Assembly: GCA_030068145.1 (NCBI GenBank) | Contig: JAPJBO010000175.1 | Location: 1-64,000 of the forward strand | Reading direction: 5' to 3' | Origin: Diplonema papillatum | Lineage: Eukaryota; Euglenozoa; Diplonemea; Diplonemida; Diplonemidae | DNA length: 64,000 nucleotides | Shown: positions 55,150 to 64,000 of the stretch, in pieces | How positions within the stretch are numbered: the stretch's first letter is position 1 | Layout: each line of letters starts with the position of its first letter | Position numbers and translations under genes: made by a program | Notes under the pieces: model-generated | Seen by the model: the letters and a program-made list of their open reading frames with translations, nothing else | Told to the model about the DNA's origin: nothing | Databases searched by the model: none

Positions 55150-56190
55150 GGTGGTGGTTCGTCTGGCAAAACCGACAAGTCCACCGGCGGGAACCGAACC
55201 TTCCACCCCAATCTCTGTATCGAGCGCAGTCTACAGGCTCTGGGCTGCCACGCGGCTGAGGATGTTGGGGGAATGGGTACACCAGTGGATACCCGACGGG
55301 ATACGCGGCGCAGTACATCACAGAGGATGTACGAAGTCGCCTTGCGCACCGAGCACGCAATCGAGTGCGGGCGGCCATCGTACGGGCTGTCTGCAGACTA
55401 CGAGAAGTGCTTTGATCGCCTCCCACACGAGGTGATGTTCAAACTGGTAGAACATGGGAATAGACAAAGGTTTCCTCAGGGCCCTAAGGGGTGTGTACGC
55501 GTCCATCAGAAGGCACTTCAAAACTGCCGGCGGAGTAGGCGAAGCATTCAGCGCCGCAAACGGAATTTTGCAAGGGTGCCCTGAGTGTTCTACTATTGAA
55601 TGCACTCGTCGCAGTATGGGTCAGAGCAGTCGAGGTACTCGGCACCGAAGAAGAAGTAGTGGGCGCGTTGGCCTTCTTCGATGACACACTGGCCATGACA
55701 GACGACAAAGGACAGCTCGAGGCGGCTGCCCGAGTAACCACGGAGTTCGCAGATGCTGCGGATTTGGGAGAGTTGGGGCAGCGAAATCCTACTGGTACAC
55801 AACTTGTGTATCGCAAGAGAGGACGCTGAAGGTGCAAAGAAAGACGATAGAAAGACAACAGACGTTCGACGTGTTAGGAACGATGCTCTCGGTGGGGCAA
55901 GGGGCGTCGAGGCCGAGTAAGCGGGTGAAGGGGGGTCACGAGAAGGCCCAAGCTATAGCCCGCCGAGCTCGCCACCTACCGGTGCCGATGGAGGAGCGAG
56001 AACGCTTCGTCGCCGCTGCAGCGACGACCAAAGCGCTATACGGAACCGCGGTATGGCAGCCGCCTAAGAAGTATGTCCAAGCGCTGACGAGGGCGACGAT
56101 GGCGGGAGTCTGGTCCGGAGGTCTACAGCGAAGCGTCGCAATTGTACTGAATGTGCTGTGCCGAGGCCATCGGTTGACCCAGCATCCGTA
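55150..56190 (+). pseudogene. LINE reverse transcriptase, frameshifted
   Basis: Pieces in different frames keep family order: ISVSSAVYRLWAATRLR (the R-P-I-x-x-x-x-x-Y-R-L region), GLSADYEKCFDRLPHEVM (catalytic motif A, D in SADYEKCFD), GGVGEAFSAANGILQGCP (the GxxQGxPxS region with Q and G kept), and VGALAFFDDTLAM (motif C, FxDD). The thumb continues into 55832-56191. It would copy LINE RNA at nicked target DNA; this copy cannot make the full protein. Confidence 0.75.
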
Positions 56191-56599
56191 ATTTAAATGG
56201 ACAGAGCTTGGACTTGCACGAGACCCAAGGGAACTGGAACCTCTTTTGCGACAACGACGCAGAGGACGGGAGCGCAAGGAGACGAGCGACAGTGGCGAAA
56301 GACGAGTTTCAACATGCGGTAAGAGAGGCCGTCCGCACACACAGGTACTCGACCCGACGATTGCTGACAGAAGGTGGGCTGACAGGTACCAGCAAGGGCT
56401 GGTGCGAGCAGTCAGTCATCGCCAACGCAGTTTCGATGGGGAAGAGGCTCGGACACGAAATCGGCAAGTACTGCAATGCAGGAGTACCCGAAGACGAGCA
56501 GCACACGTGGTGAGAATGCACCAGATGGGCCGCAGTGAGGAGCGAATATTCACACCTTCTCGCAAGCCGCCCGAACATGCCAAAATGTCTAGCTCTCTG

Positions 56600-57227
56600 T
56601 GGCGTCGTGCCGAAGCAGACACACCAAGACTACTATCGCCGCAGACGGCAGTCTTCTTCGACGGCGGCTCGCGGAACAACGGGACGCGAGGGGCCGTATC
56701 GGGTGCAGGAGCTGTGTACTACCTCGAGGGAAAGAAACAGTGGGAAGTCTGCGCCCCGATCGAGGAGCGAGCGACGAACAACATCGCAGAGTACACGGCC
56801 CTAGTCAAGGCACTGCACCGACTGCAGGACCACCCGGGGCTGAGCGGAGAGCTGGTAGTTCGGGGGGACAGCGAACTTGTCGTTTCCCAAATGACAGGGA
56901 ACGCGCGCTGTTCCGAAGTGTTACGCCCGTACAAGACGAGAGCGCAGGCGGAGGAAGCGGAACTGCGGCAGAAGGGCGTCTTCGAAGTTAGAGCACGTGC
57001 CACGCGAGCAGAACGTAGACGCCGACACTCTGTCGAACCGCGCGATGGACGAAGTTCAAAGACGAGCGACGGCGGAATATCGCGACTCGGTGACCGCGAA
57101 GTCATACGCGATGAAGAGCGCGATGCGACGCCTGGCAAAGATTGTAGAAGCCAGTGCATCCGGCACTCGAGATACACGTCAACATCCTGACATCTCTTGG
57201 AGGCGGAAACATGGCCGGCCTCAATAA
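56600..57227 (+). pseudogene. LINE RNase H domain, one frameshift near its end
   Basis: TAVFFDGGSRNNGTRG carries the first Asp, NNIAEYTALVKAL the Glu and VVRGDSELVVSQM the second Asp, all in one frame. The last motif, EHVPREQNVDADTLSNRAMD, is in a neighbouring frame from about 56980. All four catalytic acids are present. The N-N-x-A-E-Y form resembles bacterial-type or plant-LINE RNase H. Confidence 0.8.
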
Positions 57228-57573
57228 GAGGCCGCAGATGTCGAACCAGCAGGCCTTCGAGGACGCGATGCGCGCGTATGAGGCAGCCGCACGAGAGCAG
57301 ACGGCGAAGAAGGCCGGCGACAAGGTGCGAGCCGTACCGCAAGCAGGACTCCGCAAAGCTGCGACGCTGAACGGCAGCTTTCGTCCCCAGATGCATTACC
57401 CGTCGGGATGGGGACGCAAGCAGGCCCGATGGAAACACGAAGTCAAGCAGGAGAAACGAGCAGCGCAGAATGAGCGCAGGACGGGCACCAAGAGCAGATC
57501 AGGACGTTGGGACCGTGCCAAGCCGAAGAAGGAGTCCAAAAGCGAAGCAACAACACCAACACGGAGACGCTAA
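57211..57573 (+). CDS. Small basic protein encoded downstream of LINE RNase H
   Basis: 120 aa, intact, starting MAGLNKRPQMSNQQAF. It has an Ala/Glu-rich helix (AFEDAMRAYEAAAREQTAKK), a YPSGWGRKQARWKHEVKQE segment and a Lys/Arg/Ser tail ending TPTRRR. The charge suggests nucleic-acid binding. It overlaps the end of the RNase H reading region by a few codons in another frame. No known family is recognised. It may be a LINE accessory ORF or a host-derived fragment. Being open while the RT is broken is notable but could be chance over 120 codons. Confidence 0.45.
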   Translation: MAGLNKRPQMSNQQAFEDAMRAYEAAAREQTAKKAGDKVRAVPQAGLRKAATLNGSFRPQMHYPSGWGRKQARWKHEVKQEKRAAQNERRTGTKSRSGRWDRAKPKKESKSEATTPTRRR

Positions 57574-57720
57574 CCGAAGGCAGCCAAGCAGACGTCCCAG
57601 GGCAGGGGGGAACCTGCGGCGGTGAAGTAACGAAGCTCATCCGAGTGTCCGATGAAACCCCTTGTCAAAACCACCCAACGACTGCGACGCGCGTGCTAAA
57701 GGTGAGATGAGAGGCATCGG

Positions 57721-58146
57721 CTAACTCTGTCAAAGGACCATACCACTAACGCAACAAGAAGACGAAAAAGAGTGAAATAGTACGTACAGTAGTGAGTAGA
57801 GAAGAGAACGAGTGTAAAAGAAGTTGGCGGTAGCACAAACTACCGGGCCAGCGGAGACCACCGCAAAAAGATTTCTTGCTTTTCCTTATCCCTCAAAACC
57901 AGCACCAATGACAACGGCCCCACCGCAGGACGCCGTCCGAAAAAGAGTAGCCGACATGGCAAGACTTGGGACGGAAGACAACCAAATGTGTGTGCCGTGG
58001 CGTGTAGCTCCGAGGAACACCACCCACCTGCCGGTGACGACCGTCGAGGTATGCTGAGCTCTTGGGCCTCGTTTTCTCAGAGTTGGATCAGAGCTCTGTA
58101 GCATCCACTTCATTCAGGAGCCGTTCCTTTTTAGACCACAGCTTCT
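57721..58146 (+). repeat. LINE 3' flank and dispersed repeat D10, copy 2
   Basis: D10 is at 57827-57925 (GGAGACCACCGCAAAAAGAT, CCAGCACCAATGACAACGGC). The rest shows nothing recognisable. Confidence 0.55.
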
Positions 58147-58200
58147 ACTTGGTGCTAGCATCAAACATGAGAGGCAAGATTGTGCCCGAACAGTAACCCA
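58147..58200 (+). repeat. Dispersed repeat D7, end fragment
   Basis: ACTTGGTGCTAGCATCAAAC then ATGAGAGGCA, as at the ends of the copies at 4310-4825 and 30091-30340. Confidence 0.6.
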
Positions 58201-58403
58201 TGAGCTTTGCCAGCTGGGAAAAGCCCAAGGAGTGCGTGGACGCTTGCTCTTATTTGCAGCACGCAGCCGATCCTGACAAAGAATTCCCGGCTTCTGCGCT
58301 CTGCGGCTCGGCTCAGGAGGGATCCCCTTTGTGTTTGCCCAGTGGTTCCTTCCATTGTATAGTCAAATGTGTATCGGTGCCTACAGAACCAGCCAGTTTC
58401 TTA

Positions 58404-58675
58404 CAGAAGCGCCAGCTTGGAAGGAAATGCTCGACGATGCTGCCGACAAAGAACAGAAGGGATCCCAAGTGCTGTAACTACCGAACCACGTGTTGAACGG
58501 ACGTGAGGTCATGCGGGTCTACCCCTACACGACAAATCACACAAACACAACAGGTCAAAGTCCTGTGTGAGAAAACAACACACGGTGGTACAAATCAGAT
58601 TGTGTTGTATTTGCCCCTCTACCTCTATATTTCCTCCCTTTCATTCGGAGTCGAAGCAGCTACGTCTAGTATTTC
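58404..58675 (+). mobile_element. MITE-like element M3, copy 4
   Basis: GCGCCAGCTTGGAAGG, AAATGCTCGACGATGCTGCC, interior and GCAGCTACGTCTAGTATTTC end, all in family order. Confidence 0.8.
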
Positions 58676-60009
58676 CGCCGAGGTCTACTTTTAGTCCACC
58701 GGACCAAGCGCATTGCGACATCAAAGTCCATCTTGGCGAAGTCAAAGTTAGTGGCGACCACTGAAGAAACAGACTAAAGGCAGATTGGATGAGCTGAAGC
58801 AGCACTGAGAAGCAACATATAGAGGTGTTTCTACTAGGCTTCTGAATAATTGGCAGACCACGACAGTAAAGCGGACAGGCTTTGCGTTGAACTGTTGTTG
58901 ACGACAGCGTTGCCACAGACATACGTACGTACAGTAGTGATGCCTCTGGCAATTCTGATGCGACACGACCCGACACAAGCTGTGGGCACACACACGACGA
59001 AGGCGAGATGCACCCGCATTCCGGAGCATCAGGAGCCAGAACCACTATGCTACAGATTTTTTGCAAGCTCCGACATGAAATCTCCCGAAAACCGTTTTTG
59101 ATTTCCCTTTCCTTCAGATCACGTCCGGATATACTAGGATACTGGCGGGTGCAAGTCGCACCAGGCAGCGAGCGTTCCAGGAGCACCTCCAAGCCTGGTG
59201 GGATGAGACAGGGTGGTGCCATACTCGATGCTCTGATGGTTAATGATGTGGTGTTCTTCGACACTCTGAACAACGATGGAAAGCGTACGCGATTATCATC
59301 CAGGATGACTGGCACTGATTCAGAACCCTGCCATGCCATGCAACCATATCAAAGTTCTCCAGGTCACTGTCGTCCGAACCTGACAGCTCACGACGTCCGA
59401 ACGGAAGCCAACTCTGTCATGCCTGTAGCTGCTGGATGCGGTTCACATTTCAGTTGAGGTTCTGCAGATACCTCCAGAATAGCACGCCGGTCCAAGAAAT
59501 GCCCCCATGAGGGATTTAAGGGATGGGTACCTGGGATACTACCCAATATACCCACCCGGGGGCATCTATGGAGGCTTCTATACACTACTTAGCCCTCACG
59601 GCTCTCCTTATCTCGGTGATTGACACCCGACCTCAGCACTGCATATCCAGGGATTTGAAAGACTATTCTGTTGCCATATCGCGGCAGGTACTGCGTGAAG
59701 CGTCGACAAGTGCCTGTAAGAGCTAGCAGCGACTCGATGGGGGATGCAAGCCGCCGAAAATAAAAAAATGGACACCCCCCCCCGGTAAGAACCCGGCAGA
59801 ACTTGGTTTGGATCACACCATCAATACGGGGTTTTCTTGTACAAACACGACGGCGGCAGGCTTCCGAATTCGCTTGCTGCGTGGGCTACTCTGGCCCATC
59901 CCTCACGTTTTCACCTGGCGGGACCCCTAGTTCGAGCGATTGACGCGGGTGTTGCCTAATGTATTGAAAAAAAGCCTTTGTTTGGCTCTAAAACCCGCGC
60001 CTTGCCCAG
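58676..60009. other. No supported gene
   Basis: A minus frame of 232 codons (58641-59339) and a plus frame of 149 codons (59008-59457) overlap; neither has a recognised motif. 59740-59935 is GC-rich and could be a transposon fragment. If the 60-kb exons belong to the gene starting at 52729, this is intron. Confidence 0.4.
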
Positions 60010-60046
60010 AGTCGGCCACAGCGTATTGCTCACCATTCAACTGCAG

Positions 60047-60939
60047 GGCGAGCTCTACGAAGCTGACTTCGTCATCGTCGCACCGTCGCCGCAAAAGTAC
60101 TACGAAGGCGAAACCATGGTTTTCACACCGAAGGTGGCCGTGCAGCCAAATGCCTGTCTCCTCTCTGTGCTAACAACCCTCGAATGCAAGTTCAAGGCGT
60201 GCTGGGAGGTATGCCCTTCTTCTGTTCCGTGCCCGCAGACTCCTGGAGTCCATCTCGATACGATTGCTCCAGTCTTGCCTACCCTCTTAAATTGCTTGAA
60301 AGACATGTAAGCTCTCTGGCGACCGGCCTCTTGTTTTAACAGAAAAGGTAAAGTAGTTGGCTGCCGAGAGACGGGTCAGTTTGAGCAGAAAAGTATAAGC
60401 AAGTACGAAAATGAATGAAAACACACTGCCCAGGCCCTGCTCTAACAGCACAAAAGGAAAAAGCCCCCCTTTCCCCCCCGCGTCACAAGTCAAACGGAGA
60501 CTTCAAAAAACCGACCGCTTACTACAAGAAACAGTCTAGAAACCCCTCAAATACCCGTGCGGAGTTTCTGCAATACTGCCGATGTGTCTTAGTGTCTTCG
60601 TTGTAAAACGCACCACATAAATTCTTGCAGATGGCGCACCTGGTGTCGCTGACGGGGCGCGACAAGGAAGAGCGGCTGCCGTACAGCGCGACGTTGCTCG
60701 CGTGCCTGGCACGATCCCGGAACGTTCCCGACGAGACGCCGTGGGCCATCATTCGGCCGTTCGCGCAGCCGCCGAACACAGTCGCGCCGCCGGTGTCCGT
60801 GTCAATCCTCAACATCCAGCCGGTGAGCAACGAGTCGGCCGCGCAAGCCACGGTCGAAGAGTCGCTCAAAGAAGTCTTCCGCTCGAACGACACCTCCGAA
60901 GACACGGCCGTCGACATGGGCAACGGGCTCTCGAGTTGA
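60047..60939 (+). CDS. Last two exons of an unrecognised gene
   Basis: Exon 60047-60208 (GELYEADFVIVAPSPQKYYE onward) ends at a GAG|GTATGC donor. After a 422-bp intron ending TTCTTGCAG, exon 60631-60939 continues in phase to a TGA (MAHLVSLTGRDKEERLPYSA onward, ending DTAVDMGNGLSS). The frame is also open upstream to 59978, and a stronger acceptor (CTTGCCCAG at 60009) would add HSVLLTIQLQ but needs a different phase from the 52729 exon. The last exon is GC-rich like other host exons. It has no membrane span and no domain I recognise; the C-terminus is acidic. With the 52729 exon the protein would be 176 aa. Confidence 0.5.
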
Positions 60940-61145
60940 AAGCAGAGCTTGCCTCGGTTCCCTTCTACGCTCTTTCTGTTTCCTCGCAGAGCCCCCCGCC
61001 CCTTGCACGTTGTCGTTTCAACATCCGAGTTGGCTCGAGGGAACGCGTTGTTAACTGAACACATCAGTTCAGCAAGAACCATCCGTTCATGCTGGGGAAC
61101 CATCCTGTCCAGGTGGCATCAAAAGCACGCCGGTAGCCGTTTATG
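60940..61145. other. 3' flank of the gene above
   Basis: Nothing recognised. Confidence 0.4.
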
Positions 61146-61605
61146 ATGTAGTACCTAGCTACGCTGCAAGTGGATTTTGCAAGTTGGTGTATGCCATCCT
61201 AGCCCTCCATTGCTTTGTAGTACCTAGCTACGCTGCAAGTGGACTTTTTTACTTGGTGTATGCCATCCTAACCATCCACAGCTAGGTAGTATCTAGTTAC
61301 GCTGCTCGTGCATGCTGCTTCGGTGTACGCCATCCTAGCCCTCCATAGCTTTGTAGTACCTAGCTACGCTGCAAGTGGACTTTCTTACTTGGTGTATTCC
61401 ATCCTAACCAGCCACAGCTAGGTAATACCTAGTTATGCTGCTTCGGTGTACGCCATCCTAGCCCTCCATAGCTTTGTAGTACCTAGCTACGCTGCAAGTG
61501 GACTTTCTTACTTGGTGTATTCCATCCTAACCAGCCACAGCTAGGTAATACCTAGTTATGCTGCTTCGGTGTACGCCATCCTGGCCAAGTAGTACCTAAG
61601 GTGAA
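61146..61605 (+). repeat. Higher-order tandem array of about 68-bp monomers
   Basis: GTAGTACCTAGCTACGCTGC begins most monomers (61148, 61218, 61355, 61477), with a second type starting GTARTAYCTAGTTAYGCTGC. The two types alternate, and a pair of about 120 bp is repeated almost exactly at 61330-61450 and 61450-61575. CATCCTA and CCATAGCTTTGTAGTACC words mark each monomer end. Confidence 0.85.
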
Positions 61606-62819
61606 ACGTCGGTGAAATGTCCAACCGGCCACTAAGTATGTAGCCACTGGGTACTCTTACACACTCACAGCCTGGGCTCCTACATCACCAGAGCCGCGGC
61701 CTGTAGCGCGCCTCCGAAGCGGCATGCGTCCGCCGTGTCGATACGGCACGGAGCTCGTCTCTCCTTCTCTCTCTCTATCCTGAACAGTGCCGTACAAAGC
61801 GTTGTGAAGGCTGCAAGATCGGGAGGGAGCGCAGATTGGCGAATGATTTCTTTTTCGCCAATTCTCTCTTGCCCACTCAGGGGTACGGTCTCTCTCTGAA
61901 CTTCTAACCTCAGGCTGCTGTGGTGCGCGTGTCGCCAGGCGGGAAATGGAATCATCAGCAAAATGCAGCGGGGAATGGCTGGCCAGACCTCCCGGGAGAG
62001 GAAAAGCGGGTATCGGGGTTTCCACAGGAACCGGTCCGCGGGAGAAAAGAGGAATGGCTGTTTTTTTAAGCTGCGCACGACGTCTTTTTTTCTAACAAGT
62101 GCAATTTGTCAAGAACAAAAACAGATCGATGGCAGCGTACTATCCTCACTCCCACTAGATGAGCAAACAGGTTTGAAGGAAGTGCGCACAAACGAACAAC
62201 AATACGTTGAAGTGCAACCCGCAAGATTGTTAGTACTGAAGCAGAACACCAGCTGCTTCGCTGGTTTTCGGGATCCGATTCAGTCGACGAGTCGCCAAAG
62301 CCCGGAGCGCCTTGCCTGAGAATCGCAGCCAGCACACAAGAAAGTGTGACGCGCCCGATCAGCGCAGAGGCAGCGTGTTTTGGTGGTCGATCAGAATTCC
62401 TATTCTGAAAAATGACACAGGGTAAAAACAAGTGGCATAACGATCAACTGCACATCAAAGCAAGGGTGCCTCTAACCATGATGGCAAGTGATTGCGTTTC
62501 CATCCGTTTTCTTCACTGTTCGAAACATGGAAAACGGAAACGGAAGCGGAAACGAAAACGTCATTACGAAAACAGAAAAAAAGGTTCCGTTTCCTTGCCA
62601 TCTTAGCCTACAGAGGTCTATTCCTTTGTACAAGATTGTTTTTATCTGTAGGCAACGGACATGCAACAGGGTATGGCGGAAAAAAACCATTGGGCTCACT
62701 CAATGGCTGTGGGGAAGAAGTCAGCCGGCCAGTATCCACTTACGAACGGAATTGTTCGAAAAAAGGGTTTCGCGAGTGTTGGTGGACACTTGCTTTGAGC
62801 CAGAATCAGGCCTTACGTT
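61606..62819. other. 1.2 kb without a supported gene
   Basis: Short overlapping frames. A run of GGAAACGGAAGCGGAAACG words is at 62528-62560. Nothing else is recognised. Confidence 0.45.
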
Positions 62820-62935
62820 CAGCATGCTGAACGTACTGATTTCAGCACGTTAATTTTCTTAGATTGTTTTTGTAGACATGCTGAATCAGTACGTGTACAC
62901 GTGCTGAAATCAGTACGTTATCAGCACGTACTATC
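62815..62935. repeat. Palindrome-rich segment, GTACTGATTTCAGCACG words
   Basis: GTTCAGCATGCTGAAC (perfect 16-bp palindrome) is followed by GTACTGATTTCAGCACGTTA. After about 25 bp come ATGCTGAATCAGTACGTGTA and CACGTGCTGAAATCAGTACG. The two halves are inverted and would fold into a hairpin. It looks like a small foldback element. Confidence 0.75.
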
Positions 62936-63504
62936 TTTCCTGCAGATTCATCTGGGGAATCAACCGCAGTAACGGCAGATCCTGCTGTTGCTTACCACCG
63001 CGACACTGGAGGGTTGAGGCCGCAGTGGCAAAGACATGCAACACTGGCAGGTGAGCCATGCTCTATTTCTTTTTTGCCTGACCCTACGTACTGATTTTCA
63101 GTAGGGGGGGGGGGGGCTAAATACTCCAAGACAAAAGAGCTGCGTAAGCCCTGGCCAGAATGCATGCGTCCGTGGTGCTCTTTGTTGTTCTTTTGATCCT
63201 TTTTCGTAGCACAGCCTTTCTTATGGGTTTTGTCGATTTGTATCCATTTGGGACCCCTATTTCGGTTCCCGTTTCCCAAAGAGGCGAGCCAGGTAGATAT
63301 GAATGGTTGCCGAGTGAACGGAGAGATCCGCTCAGTTCGTGGGATACCGCCATGTGCCTTCAAACCCGAAGCGCGGCTCGGCTTTGTTAGTACCAACCAT
63401 TTTGCTTCGCCCCGGTGCAGTAGGTACCCCTTACCGCTGCATGCTAGTGCATACATGCAGGAAATAGTTTGCCAGCGACTATTCGAATCTTGCAGGGGAA
63501 TGCA
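62936..63504. other. No supported gene
   Basis: Frames of 76-171 codons overlap on both strands (minus 62992-63507 the longest) without motifs. A G-run is at 63104-63115. Confidence 0.4.
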
Positions 63505-63835
63505 CACTGCACTCTAATCAGTGGTGATTTCTAATTAGTGGATCCCCCAAAATCGCGAGCAAATAATTAGTTGCTCCACTGATTGGATGACCACTAATTG
63601 CCGACCTCTCAATTCGAAGAATTGCGACGGTGAAGGAGGAGGCTAGCTGGCTTGAATGTCTGAGCTTGATGGGCTATACCGTTTCTTCCGGCTCGCTGCG
63701 AGAGGAGAAATTAATTATTAGCGATTAGAACACTGGGGAAAATTTAAATAATCCACCCACTCCCTAAGTAGATGACCACTAAATGGAGGACCACACGTTA
63801 TAGGGCCATTAATTGGAGTGCCGTGTGTGTAGTTG
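63505..63835. repeat. Degenerate CTAATTAGTGG / GACCACTAATT repeats
   Basis: TTCTAATTAGTGGATC, GATGACCACTAATTGC, GATGACCACTAAATGG and GGCCATTAATTGGAGTG recur in both orientations over 330 bp, suggesting an old foldback element. Confidence 0.4.
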
Positions 63836-63879
63836 GTCATCACTGTGCTGAGCCCCCCCGCCCCGACGAAGCGACTTTC

Positions 63880-64000
63880 TGCCCGCCGAAACGGTACGAG
63901 GGGGAGGGTACCTCACGCTTCCCGGAGAGATGGACCGTGGACTCTAACTCGTCTCTCTCCTCTATCTTTCTTTTTCTTTTCCCACCTTCTCTCTTCTTTT
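63880..64000 (+). repeat. Diverged CT-tailed head sequence at window end
   Basis: CCCGGAGAGATGGACCGTGG then ACTCTAACTCGTCTCTCTCC matches the heads at 5108, 9376 and 16625; the CT-rich tail runs to the window edge. Confidence 0.7.

Larger units (their letters stand above)
54300..57720 (+). mobile_element. Decayed LINE with RT, RNase H and a downstream small ORF
   Basis: A GC-rich stretch holding, in order, a GC-rich region with no clear domain (54360-54830), reverse transcriptase pieces (55150-56190), RNase H (56600-57190) and a basic ORF (57211-57573). At least five frame changes break the RT part. RT plus a C-terminal RNase H and no LTRs indicates a non-LTR element of the I/Tad/R1-like group of clades. 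The boundaries are approximate: I see neither a poly-A tail nor target duplications. It lies on the same strand as the putative host gene around it. Confidence 0.75.

Overview
The window looks like gene-poor, repeat-rich nuclear DNA of a unicellular eukaryote, probably an alga or alga-like protist with an expanded genome. The evidence is spliced genes with GT-AG introns (most begin GTATG or GTATC), GC-rich exons set in more neutral intergenic DNA, and a mix of DIRS-like, LINE, SINE, hAT and MITE elements. I cannot name the species. A chromerid or other alveolate is only a guess, and I see no dinoflagellate-type spliced leader.

Only two host genes are well supported, both on the plus strand. 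One is a single-exon gene (28785-30281) for a secreted-then-membrane protein: signal peptide, Cys-rich ectodomain, one membrane span, and two RING-like zinc clusters in the cytosolic tail. The other is a four-exon DHHC palmitoyltransferase (45955-48614, 365 aa). A third, unrecognised gene may have exons at 52729-52788, 60047-60208 and 60631-60939, with a LINE sitting in its long first intron. Each well-supported gene has a truncated copy of part of itself 0.4-0.8 kb upstream.

Layout. 0-5 kb: dispersed repeats and MITEs. 5.3-8.0 kb: a compact reverse transcriptase-RNase H retroelement with split direct repeats (DIRS order, Ngaro/PAT/VIPER-like layout), inserted into a (CT)n tract. 9.3-11.05 kb and 16.6-18.3 kb: two nearly identical copies of a 1.75-kb unit, with one internal segment in opposite orientation. 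12.1-13.6 kb: a hAT transposon with a perfect 8-bp target duplication. 15.5-16.6 kb: tRNA-derived SINE pieces and a long hairpin. 19-28 kb: MITEs and poly-G-bearing foldback DNA. 28-30.3 kb: RING gene. 31-45 kb: MITEs, double-hairpin elements and a PstI-site minisatellite (40.2-41.4 kb). 45-50.6 kb: the DHHC gene, followed by exactly 48 copies of a 42-bp unit derived from its last 14 codons including the stop. 54.3-57.7 kb: a decayed LINE with RT and RNase H followed by an intact small basic ORF. 61-64 kb: tandem and palindromic repeats.

For brevity I give the dispersed families local names. M1, M2 and M3 are MITE-like families with inverted ends. D4 is a 50-bp dispersed motif, and D5, D6, D7, D10, D12 and D13 are other dispersed repeats. 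All family assignments come from reading the sequence by eye; no database or alignment program was used.
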